The notes beneath the pieces were generated by a model. It saw only the letters and a list, made by a program, of their open reading frames with translations, searched no databases and was not told where the DNA came from. Below are positions 8,044 to 14,627 of a stretch of DNA of 16,063 nt, one piece after another. Both the position numbers and the translations under genes were made by a program. This DNA comes from Lentisphaerota bacterium. Its GTDB lineage: Bacteria > Verrucomicrobiota > Kiritimatiellia > RFP12 > UBA3636. Location of the stretch: contig JAAZFF010000085.1 in NCBI GenBank assembly GCA_012511845.1, forward strand, positions 1-16,063. Direction: 5' to 3'. The stretch's first letter is position 1, and each line of letters begins with the position of its first letter.

Positions 8044-9884
8044 TATTTTTTTTCCGATTCCGAATAATGGTCAAACGATTTCACTTCCTCATTCATTTTA
8101 TGCGAAAACAATCCCGACAGAAAACATGCCCCGTACGTCAGGTGCGTAGCTGCAACACCAATCCAGGTTATAATCCATCCCGACAGATTTCGCAGATAAT
8201 GTGTTGAAAGAAAAGTCAGCAGGAAATACAGGGATAAAGTACAAATATAAATCCATTTGAAAACAGGGTGTACAAAGCTCAGTGGCAGACCTGCAATAAC
8301 TCCCATCAGAAACAGACTCGGTATCATATATGAGAAGCGTCGCGATGTTTCCGGAAATCTCCTCCAGAAAAAGCCGCGGTGTCTGGCATAGCGTCCGATC
8401 TGACGTAAATGGGGCAGGAAAAGCGGGCGTCTGTGATGAGTTACCAGTACCCTCGGATCATAAATCATGCGCTGCTTTAGCTTATGTACTACACCGAGGC
8501 AAAGGATGGTGTCCTCACCGGGCCAGTAGTTTGTATCGAAGCCGCCGCGCTTTTCCACACTTTCTTTGCGAACGAACAGATTGCCGCTCGGCAGGTCGTC
8601 CTCTTCGCACACACGTGTCGGCGTATACCGTCTTCGATATTGCCCTGAAACAAAGAAATTATTGTAAATGCGTCCTCCCATTCTTGCCATAAATGGGTCA
8701 TCGTGCGGAGTTATAGCAGGACCTCCCACTGCGCCTATATCCGGATTCGTGAAATATGGAATTGCATTTTCGAGCCATCCTTCGAGTGGAACAGCATCAT
8801 CATCAAGAAACGCCACAATCTCACCTGTTGCAGCCCTGATCCCCATATTGCGTTTTTCTGCCGGACGCACCTTGCCTGTTGGTATTTCCCTGACGAACTG
8901 CTGCCAGTTTCGCCCTGACGGTTCATCGGGCAGCACAATAGCTTCCAGATCGGGGTATTCCTGTTTTTCAATTCCGTCAATGCATGTTTCGAGCATCTTT
9001 GAGACGGATGGGCAGGCTATCACAATAGAGACACGAGGCGGAATATCAGGCATTCTGTACGGCTCAAGCGTTTCATAGTATCGCAGGATCTTCAGCCTGT
9101 AAAAAATCGCCATAGTGTCTGTCATTACCTGACGAATGTTCGCCAGTGTCAGGCTTCCGGATTTATTGCCGAAATCAAGCTCAACAGGAGCTTCCGCTAT
9201 CTTATACCCATTACTGCATGCGATGGAGAGAACCTCCAAATCAAAAGCAAAGCGCTTTACTAGCATTCGTGAAAAAGCATATTCAAGAGATTCCCGTGTA
9301 AACAGTTTCATTCCTGTTTGAGTATCATGAACGGGCAGACCTATCAGTATTTTCACAATTCCGTAATATACAAAACTTGCAATCCGGCGTCTCAGGGGGT
9401 AATCGATTTTCGATTCGGGGTGCATTTTTGAACCGATTACGATATCGGCATTCTCATTGCGCATAATGTCAAAAAAATTCCAGACAAGACTCGGGTTTAA
9501 ATCCAGGTCTCCATCGAGAAGAAGTATATGCGTGCCGGATGTTTTAGATAGCCCCTGTGCCAATGCTGAGCCTTTACCCCCGTTTACCGGAGAAAAAACA
9601 GGTTTTACAGTGTTGGGGTAGTCATTTGCTGAGCGTTCTATTTCGGACCGTGTATCGTCTTTGCTTCCATCATCTACAGGCACGATTTCGAACGGTATCA
9701 CATCATTGAAAATGCTTTGTACCCTCTTTATATTGTCATAAATCGTCTTGCCGAGATTGAACACGGGCATAATAATTGAAAGCATCCCGCCGTTACTGAG
9801 GCAGGCACATGCGGATGCGACCTCATCAGCCGGACCACCGGTGCGGGCATTACTGTTAGAACTGTCTTTTCTTTCCGTGTTCAT
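8043..9884 (-). CDS. Two-domain family-2 glycosyltransferase with C-terminal membrane helices
   Basis: 613 residues from ATG 9884. Domain 1 (about 35-270) is dolichol-phosphate-mannose-synthase-like: LSIIMPVFNLGKTI, VDDGSKDDT, NGGKGSALAQG, LLDGDLDL (DGD at 124-126) and PVHDTQTGMKLF. Domain 2 (about 284-490) is a second GT2 fold: VSIVIACPSV, KRNMGIRAATGEIVAFLDDD (DDD at 361-363), then PSGNLFVRKE and WPGEDTIL (ED at 457-458). Three hydrophobic helices follow (about 518-541, 544-563, 571-594). Likely role: transfer of sugars to a membrane lipid carrier or surface glycan at the inner membrane. The frame could start at 9971, but its first residues would then be encoded by a dispersed repeat upstream of a strong promoter. 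ATG 9899 sits inside the -10 box. I therefore chose 9884, although it has no clear ribosome binding site. The gene is coupled to the radical SAM gene. Confidence 0.87.
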   Translation of the reverse strand: MNTERKDSSNSNARTGGPADEVASACACLSNGGMLSIIMPVFNLGKTIYDNIKRVQSIFNDVIPFEIVPVDDGSKDDTRSEIERSANDYPNTVKPVFSPVNGGKGSALAQGLSKTSGTHILLLDGDLDLNPSLVWNFFDIMRNENADIVIGSKMHPESKIDYPLRRRIASFVYYGIVKILIGLPVHDTQTGMKLFTRESLEYAFSRMLVKRFAFDLEVLSIACSNGYKIAEAPVELDFGNKSGSLTLANIRQVMTDTMAIFYRLKILRYYETLEPYRMPDIPPRVSIVIACPSVSKMLETCIDGIEKQEYPDLEAIVLPDEPSGRNWQQFVREIPTGKVRPAEKRNMGIRAATGEIVAFLDDDAVPLEGWLENAIPYFTNPDIGAVGGPAITPHDDPFMARMGGRIYNNFFVSGQYRRRYTPTRVCEEDDLPSGNLFVRKESVEKRGGFDTNYWPGEDTILCLGVVHKLKQRMIYDPRVLVTHHRRPLFLPHLRQIGRYARHRGFFWRRFPETSRRFSYMIPSLFLMGVIAGLPLSFVHPVFKWIYICTLSLYFLLTFLSTHYLRNLSGWIITWIGVAATHLTYGACFLSGLFSHKMNEEVKSFDHYSESEKK

Positions 9885-9897
9885 GTTGACTTGCGGC

Positions 9898-9926
9898 ATT
9901 ATATAGATATTTACAACGCAACTCAA
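9898..9926 (-). promoter_or_regulatory. Candidate promoter of the glycosyltransferase-radical SAM operon
   Basis: Read on the minus strand: TTGAGT (9921-9926), 17-base spacer, TATAAT (9898-9903). The -10 is perfect. The predicted RNA start is only about 6-8 bases before the ATG at 9884, which would give an almost leaderless mRNA. Confidence 0.55.
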
Positions 9927-9951
9927 GTTGTGATTCGCACCTGCTCGGTGG

Positions 9952-9981
9952 GGTAGGGCGCGTTTTTCCAAAACCGCCGTG
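9952..9981 (+). repeat. Dispersed intergenic repeat, copy B
   Basis: 30-base version of the element also found at 808, 9994 and 11628: GGTAGGGCGCGTTTTTCC followed by AAAACCGCCGTG, then GTCAG. It has small differences and a one-base deletion relative to the others. It lies 13 bases before copy C in the same direction. Confidence 0.8.
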
Positions 9982-9993
9982 TCAGCTGAGCAA

Positions 9994-10042
9994 GGTAGGG
10001 CGTGTTTCTCCGCAAACCGCCGTGGCAGATGGGTGCCTGGGA
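9994..10042 (+). repeat. Dispersed intergenic repeat, copy C (long form)
   Basis: 49 bases matching copy D (11628-11676) at 45 positions. The shared part runs through the GGTAGGG...CCGCCGTG core and on through CAGATGGG to CCTGGGA. Together with copy B it fills much of the 280-base gap between the glycosyltransferase and the AAA ATPase. No gene is seen in that gap. Confidence 0.85.
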
Positions 10043-10093
10043 GCCCTGAGCGCCTGCTCGGGTTCTACTTGCTTTTCGCACACTGTCACACAC

Positions 10094-10117
10094 TGTAGCA
10101 CAGACATTCCTGTCTGT
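10094..10117 (-). repeat. Short hairpin repeat (ACAGRCAGGAATGYCT type), copy 2
   Basis: 8-base perfect arms (CACAGACA, 10099-10106, and TGTCTGTG, 10111-10118) around TTCC. Read on the minus strand it matches the element at 856-879 at 20 of 24 positions. It lies about 50 bases downstream of the AAA ATPase gene, where it could act as a transcription stop or mRNA-end hairpin, though no T-run follows. Confidence 0.65.
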
Positions 10118-10164
10118 GTCCGCCTTACGTCATGTTCGGGACACCATATCCTGTTACAACTGTT

Positions 10165-11481
10165 TCAACGCAAATTACTTATTGCATAAAGCGGCCATAC
10201 CTCAATGCCATCATAGCACGCAAAATTCTCAAGTGAGGTTCGTACCCCCCGGTGAATCTTTTTCATCTCCATCATCAACCTCATGCTTTGCATGGAACCC
10301 CTTCCGCCTGATTTGACCTCAATCGGGATCACTGCGCCATCGCGCGCAACCACGTAATCAACTTCTGCATTTCCTTTTTTGTCCTCCCTGCACCAGTAAT
10401 ACAGATTTTCAGGCGAGTAAACAGAAGATGCTTTTTTCAGTTCCAAACCGACAAACTGCTCTGCAATTGCCCCCTTGTTGATGACCGTAAAGTCATTTGA
10501 AAACAAGGCGGCAGTCAGATCGAGCCCAAGCAACCTCTGTGTAAACCCAGTGTCAAGCAACAGCATTTTAACTTTGCTGTGATTGGCTTCGGCACCCAAT
10601 GGAACACCATTTGCAGCGGTCGAGATCACCGGTAACACCAGTCCTGCCATAGTCAGGAGGCTGACTGCTTGCTTGACGCTATAGATGGTTGTATTGGCAG
10701 CCTTGGTAAAAACAAATTTGCCCCCGGCCTGTGCCGCTACCGATTCAAACACTTCGCGCAACAATAAAGATGGTATCCTGCGCTTGTACTTTGCAAAGTC
10801 CGCCTGGAATGATATGACAAGGTCATCAATAATTTGCATAACCTCAAGCATATCACGTGCCCTGATATAGGTAGCGACAGATTTGGGCATTCCTCCTACA
10901 AGCAGAAACTGGCGCAATAACTCCAGGCTCTTGTCGTGAAAAACCTTAAGAAGAGGTCTGGTCGGTGAAGCCGAGCAGATTTCCTCCCAAAGCAAATTTT
11001 CGCCACAGGCCACCATGAATTCACCAAACGATAAAGGTTGCATAAACAGGGAGCGGATTCTGCCGACGCCAAATGATGGAATTTCCTCTAAAGCAAACTC
11101 CAGCAACGACCCGGCAGCGATTACATGCAGAACAGGCAATTGTTCGTAAAAATAACGTAACGCTTCAAGTGCTCCGGGGCATGATTGTACTTCGTCTAAA
11201 AAAAGCAGAGTATTGCCCGGTGTAATTGGGCGTCCAAGTATCACAGAGAGTCGGCGTAAAATTTCAACCGGATCAAGAGTTCCTTCAAAAGCAACATGTA
11301 CGTCACGATGCTGTTCCAGATTGAGTTCAACAAAGTTCTCAAAAAGGTTACTCATATTACGCACGGAAGAAGACTTTCCGACTTGCCTGGCACCGCGCAC
11401 CAGCAACGGATGACGTTCGTTTGCAGGCAGACCCGCCCAGAGAGTCAAATCGGAATCAATGTTACGTGGCATATAATTCAT
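10165..11481 (-). CDS. AAA+ ATPase with DUF4143 C-terminal domain
   Basis: 438 residues, typical of the large AAA_14-DUF4143 group. Walker A GARQVGKSS (30-38, Lys36), Walker B TLLFLDEVQ (91-99, Asp96-Glu97), sensor AAGS (122-125), GVGRIRSLFMQPLSFGEF (138-155). The C-terminal domain holds a PD-(D/E)xK-like pattern: EVDYVV with Asp375 and IPIEVKSGG with Glu388 and Lys390. Whether it cuts DNA is not established for this family; many members stand alone and are widespread in genomes with many mobile elements. Start ATG 11481 has AGGAG 7 bases upstream on the minus strand. Phased repeats cover the probable promoter. It lies alone between two repeat-rich gaps, a sign of independent acquisition. Confidence 0.9.
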   Translation of the reverse strand: MNYMPRNIDSDLTLWAGLPANERHPLLVRGARQVGKSSSVRNMSNLFENFVELNLEQHRDVHVAFEGTLDPVEILRRLSVILGRPITPGNTLLFLDEVQSCPGALEALRYFYEQLPVLHVIAAGSLLEFALEEIPSFGVGRIRSLFMQPLSFGEFMVACGENLLWEEICSASPTRPLLKVFHDKSLELLRQFLLVGGMPKSVATYIRARDMLEVMQIIDDLVISFQADFAKYKRRIPSLLLREVFESVAAQAGGKFVFTKAANTTIYSVKQAVSLLTMAGLVLPVISTAANGVPLGAEANHSKVKMLLLDTGFTQRLLGLDLTAALFSNDFTVINKGAIAEQFVGLELKKASSVYSPENLYYWCREDKKGNAEVDYVVARDGAVIPIEVKSGGRGSMQSMRLMMEMKKIHRGVRTSLENFACYDGIEVWPLYAISNLR

Positions 11482-11495
11482 TTTCTCACTCCTGT

Positions 11496-11578
11496 TTTTA
11501 AAAAATCCAAGCCAATTATGGACTACAATTTTAAAAAATCCAAGCCAAAAAATGTCTGATATTTAAATTTTCCAACCC
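11496..11578 (-). promoter_or_regulatory. Three phased operator-like repeats before the AAA ATPase
   Basis: Two exact 20-base copies on + (TTTTAAAAAATCCAAGCCAA at 11496-11515 and 11529-11548). A third, degenerate copy at 11561-11580 matches at 14 of 20 positions (core TCCAACCC). The TCCAAgCC cores start at 11506, 11539 and 11571, spacings of 33 and 32 bases, close to three helical turns. The middle copy overlaps the -35 box and the proximal copy lies just downstream of the -10 box, a layout that suits repression or autoregulation. Confidence 0.55.
11515..11543 (-). promoter_or_regulatory. Candidate promoter of the AAA ATPase gene
   Basis: On the minus strand: TTGGAT (11538-11543), 17-base spacer, CATAAT (11515-11520). 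The RNA would start near 11508, about 27 bases before the ATG and ahead of the AGGAG ribosome binding site at 11489-11493. The -35 is part of one 20-base repeat and the start site lies in the next. Confidence 0.5.
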
Positions 11579-11603
11579 TATCATCTGTGGCAATGGCACG
11601 AAA

Positions 11604-11627
11604 TTGCACAGCATGGCTGCTGTGCAA
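11604..11627. repeat. Inverted repeat TTGCACAGC...GCTGTGCAA
   Basis: Perfect 9-base arms around the 6-base loop ATGGCT, directly joined to dispersed repeat copy D. It could be a terminator for leftward or rightward transcripts or part of the repeat family. There is no T-run on either side. Confidence 0.6.
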
Positions 11628-11676
11628 GGTAGGGCGCGTTTCTCCGCAAACCGCCGTGTCAGATGGGCACCTGGGA
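11628..11676 (+). repeat. Dispersed intergenic repeat, copy D (long form)
   Basis: 49-base copy, 45 positions identical to copy C at 9994-10042; its first 31 bases are identical to copy A at 808-838 (read on the minus strand). Copies C and D lie on either side of the AAA ATPase gene in the same orientation. Confidence 0.85.
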
Positions 11677-12172
11677 CCGCGAGGCTCCGTACTCGCATTG
11701 TGGAAGTCGGACCCGCAGCTTGCTGCGCCTTCTCCCCCATTGTTCGTGTAGTTAGTGTGGTTCGTGGCTAATCTTGCGCCTCCCAAGCCCTGCGTTCTCT
11801 GCGTCTCTGCGTGAGATAATCCTGCGTCTGCTTAGAAACTGCCCACTGTCCACTGCCAGCTGCCCACCGACTTGTCCGACAAATCAAAATCCCGAGTCCG
11901 GAGTCCCGTGTCTGAGGTCAAAAAACGATCAATGGGCGTCATGGCATCAAATACTGCCCTTGATAGCCACATGTCCGGAGTCAAAGGAAAGTAATCACTG
12001 GGTAGCATTTTATATGGACAGCAGGAAAGAGTCTTAAGGTGGGCAGGAACATGGTCACAGCAGTGAACAGGTGTTTTGTGCCCTGTTCAGATGATACAAG
12101 TATGAGAAAGCAAAATAAACACCAGATAGATGCTGATTGGAAATTGATTCGGAACTGCAAAACCAAAAATAA
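11677..12172. other. Gene-poor stretch made of short repeats
   Basis: No convincing gene. Visible units: a GTTAGTGTGGTTCGTGGC segment (11751-11768); a TGCGTTCTCTGCGTCTCTGC block (11791-11810) with TGCGTCTGC after it; a CTGCCCAC/GTCCACTG block (11838-11867); and TCCGGAGTC twice (11897-11905 and 11974-11982). Reading frames here are short or composed of repeat-encoded peptides. The part from about 11925 to 12172 has no repeat I recognise; its longest open stretch ends at a TGA near 12175 and lacks a start with a ribosome binding site. The whole block looks like the left boundary of the accessory region. Confidence 0.5.
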
Positions 12173-12201
12173 TTGATTTTTATCCCGCCTCTCCGCATAA
12201 T
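12173..12201 (+). promoter_or_regulatory. Candidate promoter for the 100-residue gene
   Basis: TTGATT (12173-12178), 17-base spacer, CATAAT (12196-12201). It gives a leader of about 70 bases before ATG 12279 and could also serve the phosphorothioation-type genes beyond. Confidence 0.45.
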
Positions 12202-12278
12202 TGTTATCATTTTGATTAAGAAAGCCTGAATGTTCAGCTATTCGCATGATTCAATGCCTATACAGAAAGGGAAAAATC

Positions 12279-12581
12279 ATGATTGACCAATCAATGCTAG
12301 AAAAGGTTCGTGAAGCTATTCGCAAAGCTGGATATGAGTATGCTTCGACACTGTACAGCTATAAGTGCGAAAGTTGGGTTAAGGATACCACTCCTACGAA
12401 GCAAGATGTTTACGACAGTTTCAATGAACACGCATGGCACGAGGGTATTCAGTTTAAAATTTGGGAGACCTTTGAAGCCAACGAACCTCAATACGTTTCC
12501 TATTTGGAAGCTCTTTATTGGCAGGAAATCGTAGACCTTTTCAGCGAAGGGGGCTTCCGTCGGATTGATGAAATATTGTGA
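12279..12581 (+). CDS. Unknown 100-residue protein
   Basis: The start is ATG 12279, with AAAGGG about 8 bases upstream; an ATG at 12246 in the same frame lacks a ribosome binding site. The product is acidic and aromatic-rich (seven Tyr and four Trp), mostly helical by appearance: MLEKVREAIRKAGYEYAS, then WVKDTTPTKQDVYDSFNEHA, then QYVSYLEALYWQEIVDLF. It has one Cys, no signal peptide and no membrane segment. I recognise no family. It lies 119 bases before the PAPS-reductase-like gene on the same strand and may be the first gene of that operon or an unrelated cargo gene. A role as a small regulator or accessory protein of the defence genes is only a guess from position. Confidence 0.65.
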   Translation: MIDQSMLEKVREAIRKAGYEYASTLYSYKCESWVKDTTPTKQDVYDSFNEHAWHEGIQFKIWETFEANEPQYVSYLEALYWQEIVDLFSEGGFRRIDEIL

Positions 12582-12632
12582 GACTCCTAAAGACCCCTTC
12601 GTCCTGAAACCACCGTTCAGTTGAGAATCCGC

Positions 12633-12662
12633 TTGCGGGAGCAAAGAAGTATACGGTATGAT
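12633..12662 (+). promoter_or_regulatory. Weak candidate promoter for the SspD-like gene
   Basis: TTGCGG (12633-12638), 18-base spacer, TATGAT (12657-12662), about 30 bases before the GGAG ribosome binding site of the next gene. The -35 matches only three of six consensus bases. Confidence 0.3.
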
Positions 12663-12700
12663 TACGGGGTAGTTTGTAAGCGGGATCAGAATGGAGCAAC

Positions 12701-14455
12701 ATGGAAGTCCGTACACTAAGAGTTGGTGCTAGGCACAAGGTTGTCAGGAGACATAAAACAAAAATGAATGCAGGTCGTAGTCAAAAGCAACAAGAAGAGA
12801 TTGTGGAGATTCCGCCAGTCGTCTTCTGGTGTGCTTCCTGCCGTATTCCCATCGTTCTTTCTCCAGATCAGTCTTCTGCTGCTCATTGCCCGTGTTGCAA
12901 GGGGGGGGTCAGCTACCTTGCGTCTGACGTAAGACCGGTTTTCCCGGAAGAGCGCTTGCTGATTGAGGTTCTTCTGGATGAACCAATGACATGGATCGGA
13001 AAAAGTGTCTGGGCGGCAAACAATCGTTATTATGTCGATGGAAAACCGATCGCATTGTCTGTCAAGAACTTCCGTGATGCCGATATCGAGCAAATAGTCG
13101 CAACGCTAAATTCCTTTCTTGACAAAAACGATGACCCCGCTTTCGAAGGGCATATCGCTTCCTTTGTCACGGCGAATGAAGGGCGGCTTCATAGCATAGA
13201 AACAGAAGCCTTTAACTTCATACAAACAACAGCAAAACCGTATCCACGCGAGCAAGTTGTCATTTCCTTTTCTGGGGGGAAAGACTCAACGGTAACGGCA
13301 GATCTGGTTATTCGGGCGTTAAGCGACCCTGCGCTTGTTCACATCTTTGGTAATACGACACTCGAATTCCCCCTGACATTGGATTACGTGGAACGATTCC
13401 GCAGAACTCATCCGATGGCGATTTTCAAGACTGCAATGAACAAGGAGCAAAATTTTTATGAAGTCTGCAAGGATATCGGACCTCCCGCCCGAATGCTACG
13501 GTGGTGCTGCTCGATGTTTAAGACGGGACCGATTACCCGTGTTCTGAACAGTCTTTACTCCAGCAAGAACATTCTTACGTTCTACGGCATCCGAAAATAC
13601 GAATCCGTGTCCCGCAGTCGCTATAACCGTGTGGAAAGCAGTGCGGATGTCGTGAAGATTCAAAAACAAAAGGTTGCATCACCTGTTTTCCATTGGCTGG
13701 ATATTGACATTTGGCTCTACATTCTCGGCAGAGGCGTTGATTTTAATGACGCCTATCGGTTGGGATATGATCGGGTGGGATGCTGGTGCTGTCCTAACAA
13801 TAATGCTCGCGCATCCTTCCTCTCACAGATCTACATGCCGGAACAGACTGAAAAATGGCGTACGTTCCTAGTCGATTTTGCACGGCACATCGGGAAACCG
13901 GATGCCGAGGAATATGTGGATTCCGGCGCATGGAAAGCGCGGCAGGGTGGAAATGGCTTAGAGTCAGCAGAAGATGTCAAGATTCGATTCACCAACTGTA
14001 CAACCGAGGACTACGCTAAAGTCTATCGCCTCAACAAACCGATGGATGACGCCTTTTTGGAACTGTTCATACCGTTTGGGCGGCTCGCTCCCGAACTCGG
14101 ACGGAAGCTGATTCACGAAACGATCGTTGTTGACATAAAGTCCAACGTTCCTGTGCTGTCCATTCAACCTTTCGGAAGTGAAGGTGATTATGCAGTTAAG
14201 GTCCGAACGCTGAATGTTGCCGAACACGACGCATTGCAGCGGATGGTCGGCTACCAGATCAAAAAGTTTAACGCTTGTCGCAGTTGTCTGAAATGTGAGT
14301 CACTATGCAAATTTGGTGCGATTTCGCTTGCTGGAGAAGTGTACCACATCAACGATGCAAAATGTAAGCGATGCAAAATGTGTGTGACTGATAAATTCCT
14401 GGGAGGAGGGTGCCTGATGCAAAAATATCTCAAGACTAAGGAGTCAGCGACATGA
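12701..14455 (+). CDS. PAPS-reductase-family protein with ferredoxin tail (SspD/DndC/BrxP-like)
   Basis: 584 residues. N-terminal zinc ribbon: Cys44-x2-Cys47 and Cys63-x2-Cys66. PP-loop ATP-pyrophosphatase motif SFSGGKDST (189-197). Cysteines RWCCSMFK (269-270) and GCWCCPNNN (361-364) are placed like the Fe-S ligands of DndC-type proteins. The C-terminal ferredoxin has two sets, CRSCLKCESLC (526-536) and CKRCKMC...C (555-571), fit for two 4Fe-4S clusters. In DndC/SspD-type proteins the PP-loop activates the DNA backbone for sulfur insertion; this role is inferred from family and from the DUF4007 and ATPase neighbours. ATG 12701 has GGAG 4 bases upstream; ATG 12764 (residue 22, AGGAG 13 bases upstream) is an alternative that would drop a basic extension. 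A G8 tract lies in the zinc-ribbon codons. Its TGA overlaps the next ATG. Confidence 0.88.
   Translation: MEVRTLRVGARHKVVRRHKTKMNAGRSQKQQEEIVEIPPVVFWCASCRIPIVLSPDQSSAAHCPCCKGGVSYLASDVRPVFPEERLLIEVLLDEPMTWIGKSVWAANNRYYVDGKPIALSVKNFRDADIEQIVATLNSFLDKNDDPAFEGHIASFVTANEGRLHSIETEAFNFIQTTAKPYPREQVVISFSGGKDSTVTADLVIRALSDPALVHIFGNTTLEFPLTLDYVERFRRTHPMAIFKTAMNKEQNFYEVCKDIGPPARMLRWCCSMFKTGPITRVLNSLYSSKNILTFYGIRKYESVSRSRYNRVESSADVVKIQKQKVASPVFHWLDIDIWLYILGRGVDFNDAYRLGYDRVGCWCCPNNNARASFLSQIYMPEQTEKWRTFLVDFARHIGKPDAEEYVDSGAWKARQGGNGLESAEDVKIRFTNCTTEDYAKVYRLNKPMDDAFLELFIPFGRLAPELGRKLIHETIVVDIKSNVPVLSIQPFGSEGDYAVKVRTLNVAEHDALQRMVGYQIKKFNACRSCLKCESLCKFGAISLAGEVYHINDAKCKRCKMCVTDKFLGGGCLMQKYLKTKESAT
12901..12908 (+). 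repeat. G8 homopolymer inside the SspD-like gene
   Basis: Eight consecutive G's spanning codons 67-70 (Lys-Gly-Gly-Val), one residue after the last zinc-ribbon Cys. Gain or loss of one G would shift the frame and remove the PP-loop and ferredoxin domains. It is the longest G run I see in the window. Confidence 0.8.
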
Positions 14456-14610
14456 TTGCGACCGTCCTGCAAACTGAATCCGCCAACAGCGTAGCGGAAG
14501 ATATAGAATATATCCGCGTGTGTTGCCGGAAGATGAAACTCGACACCTATTTTGACGCTTTCCCTGCACCCAAGGGTGTGGTATTATACATCTTCAGATA
14601 TGAAGCGTGA
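14452..14610 (+). CDS. Possible 52-residue protein coupled to the SspD-like gene
   Basis: The ATG at 14452-14454 overlaps the preceding TGA (ATGA), and the frame stays open for 52 codons to TGA 14608-14610, 17 bases before the DUF4007 start. The peptide begins MIATVLQTESANSVAEDIEY and contains a Cys-Cys pair (IRVCCRKMKLD) and an aromatic tail (VVLYIFRYEA). No family recognised. GAGG/GGAG-like sequences lie 40-50 bases upstream, but the overlap itself would allow re-initiation. It fills the only gap in an otherwise tight operon, so either it is a real small subunit or it is a remnant of a longer gene. Confidence 0.45.
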   Translation: MIATVLQTESANSVAEDIEYIRVCCRKMKLDTYFDAFPAPKGVVLYIFRYEA

Positions 14611-14627
14611 GCTAAGATACAGATAAT

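Noticed and set aside
9885..9971. Longer glycosyltransferase start at 9971 (29 more residues)
   Set aside because: The extra N-terminus is encoded by repeat copy B and lies upstream of a strong TTGAGT-17-TATAAT promoter; the residues look non-conserved.
11523..11786. 87-codon minus-strand frame (and an overlapping 69-codon one)
   Set aside because: It runs through the dispersed repeat, the inverted repeat and the operator-like repeats and encodes repeat-derived peptide (ATNHTNYTN). No ribosome binding site and no protein-like pattern.
11774..12037. 87-codon plus-strand frame in the repeat block
   Set aside because: Encoded by the TCTGCG and CTGCCCAC repeat units; no ribosome binding site and low-complexity composition.
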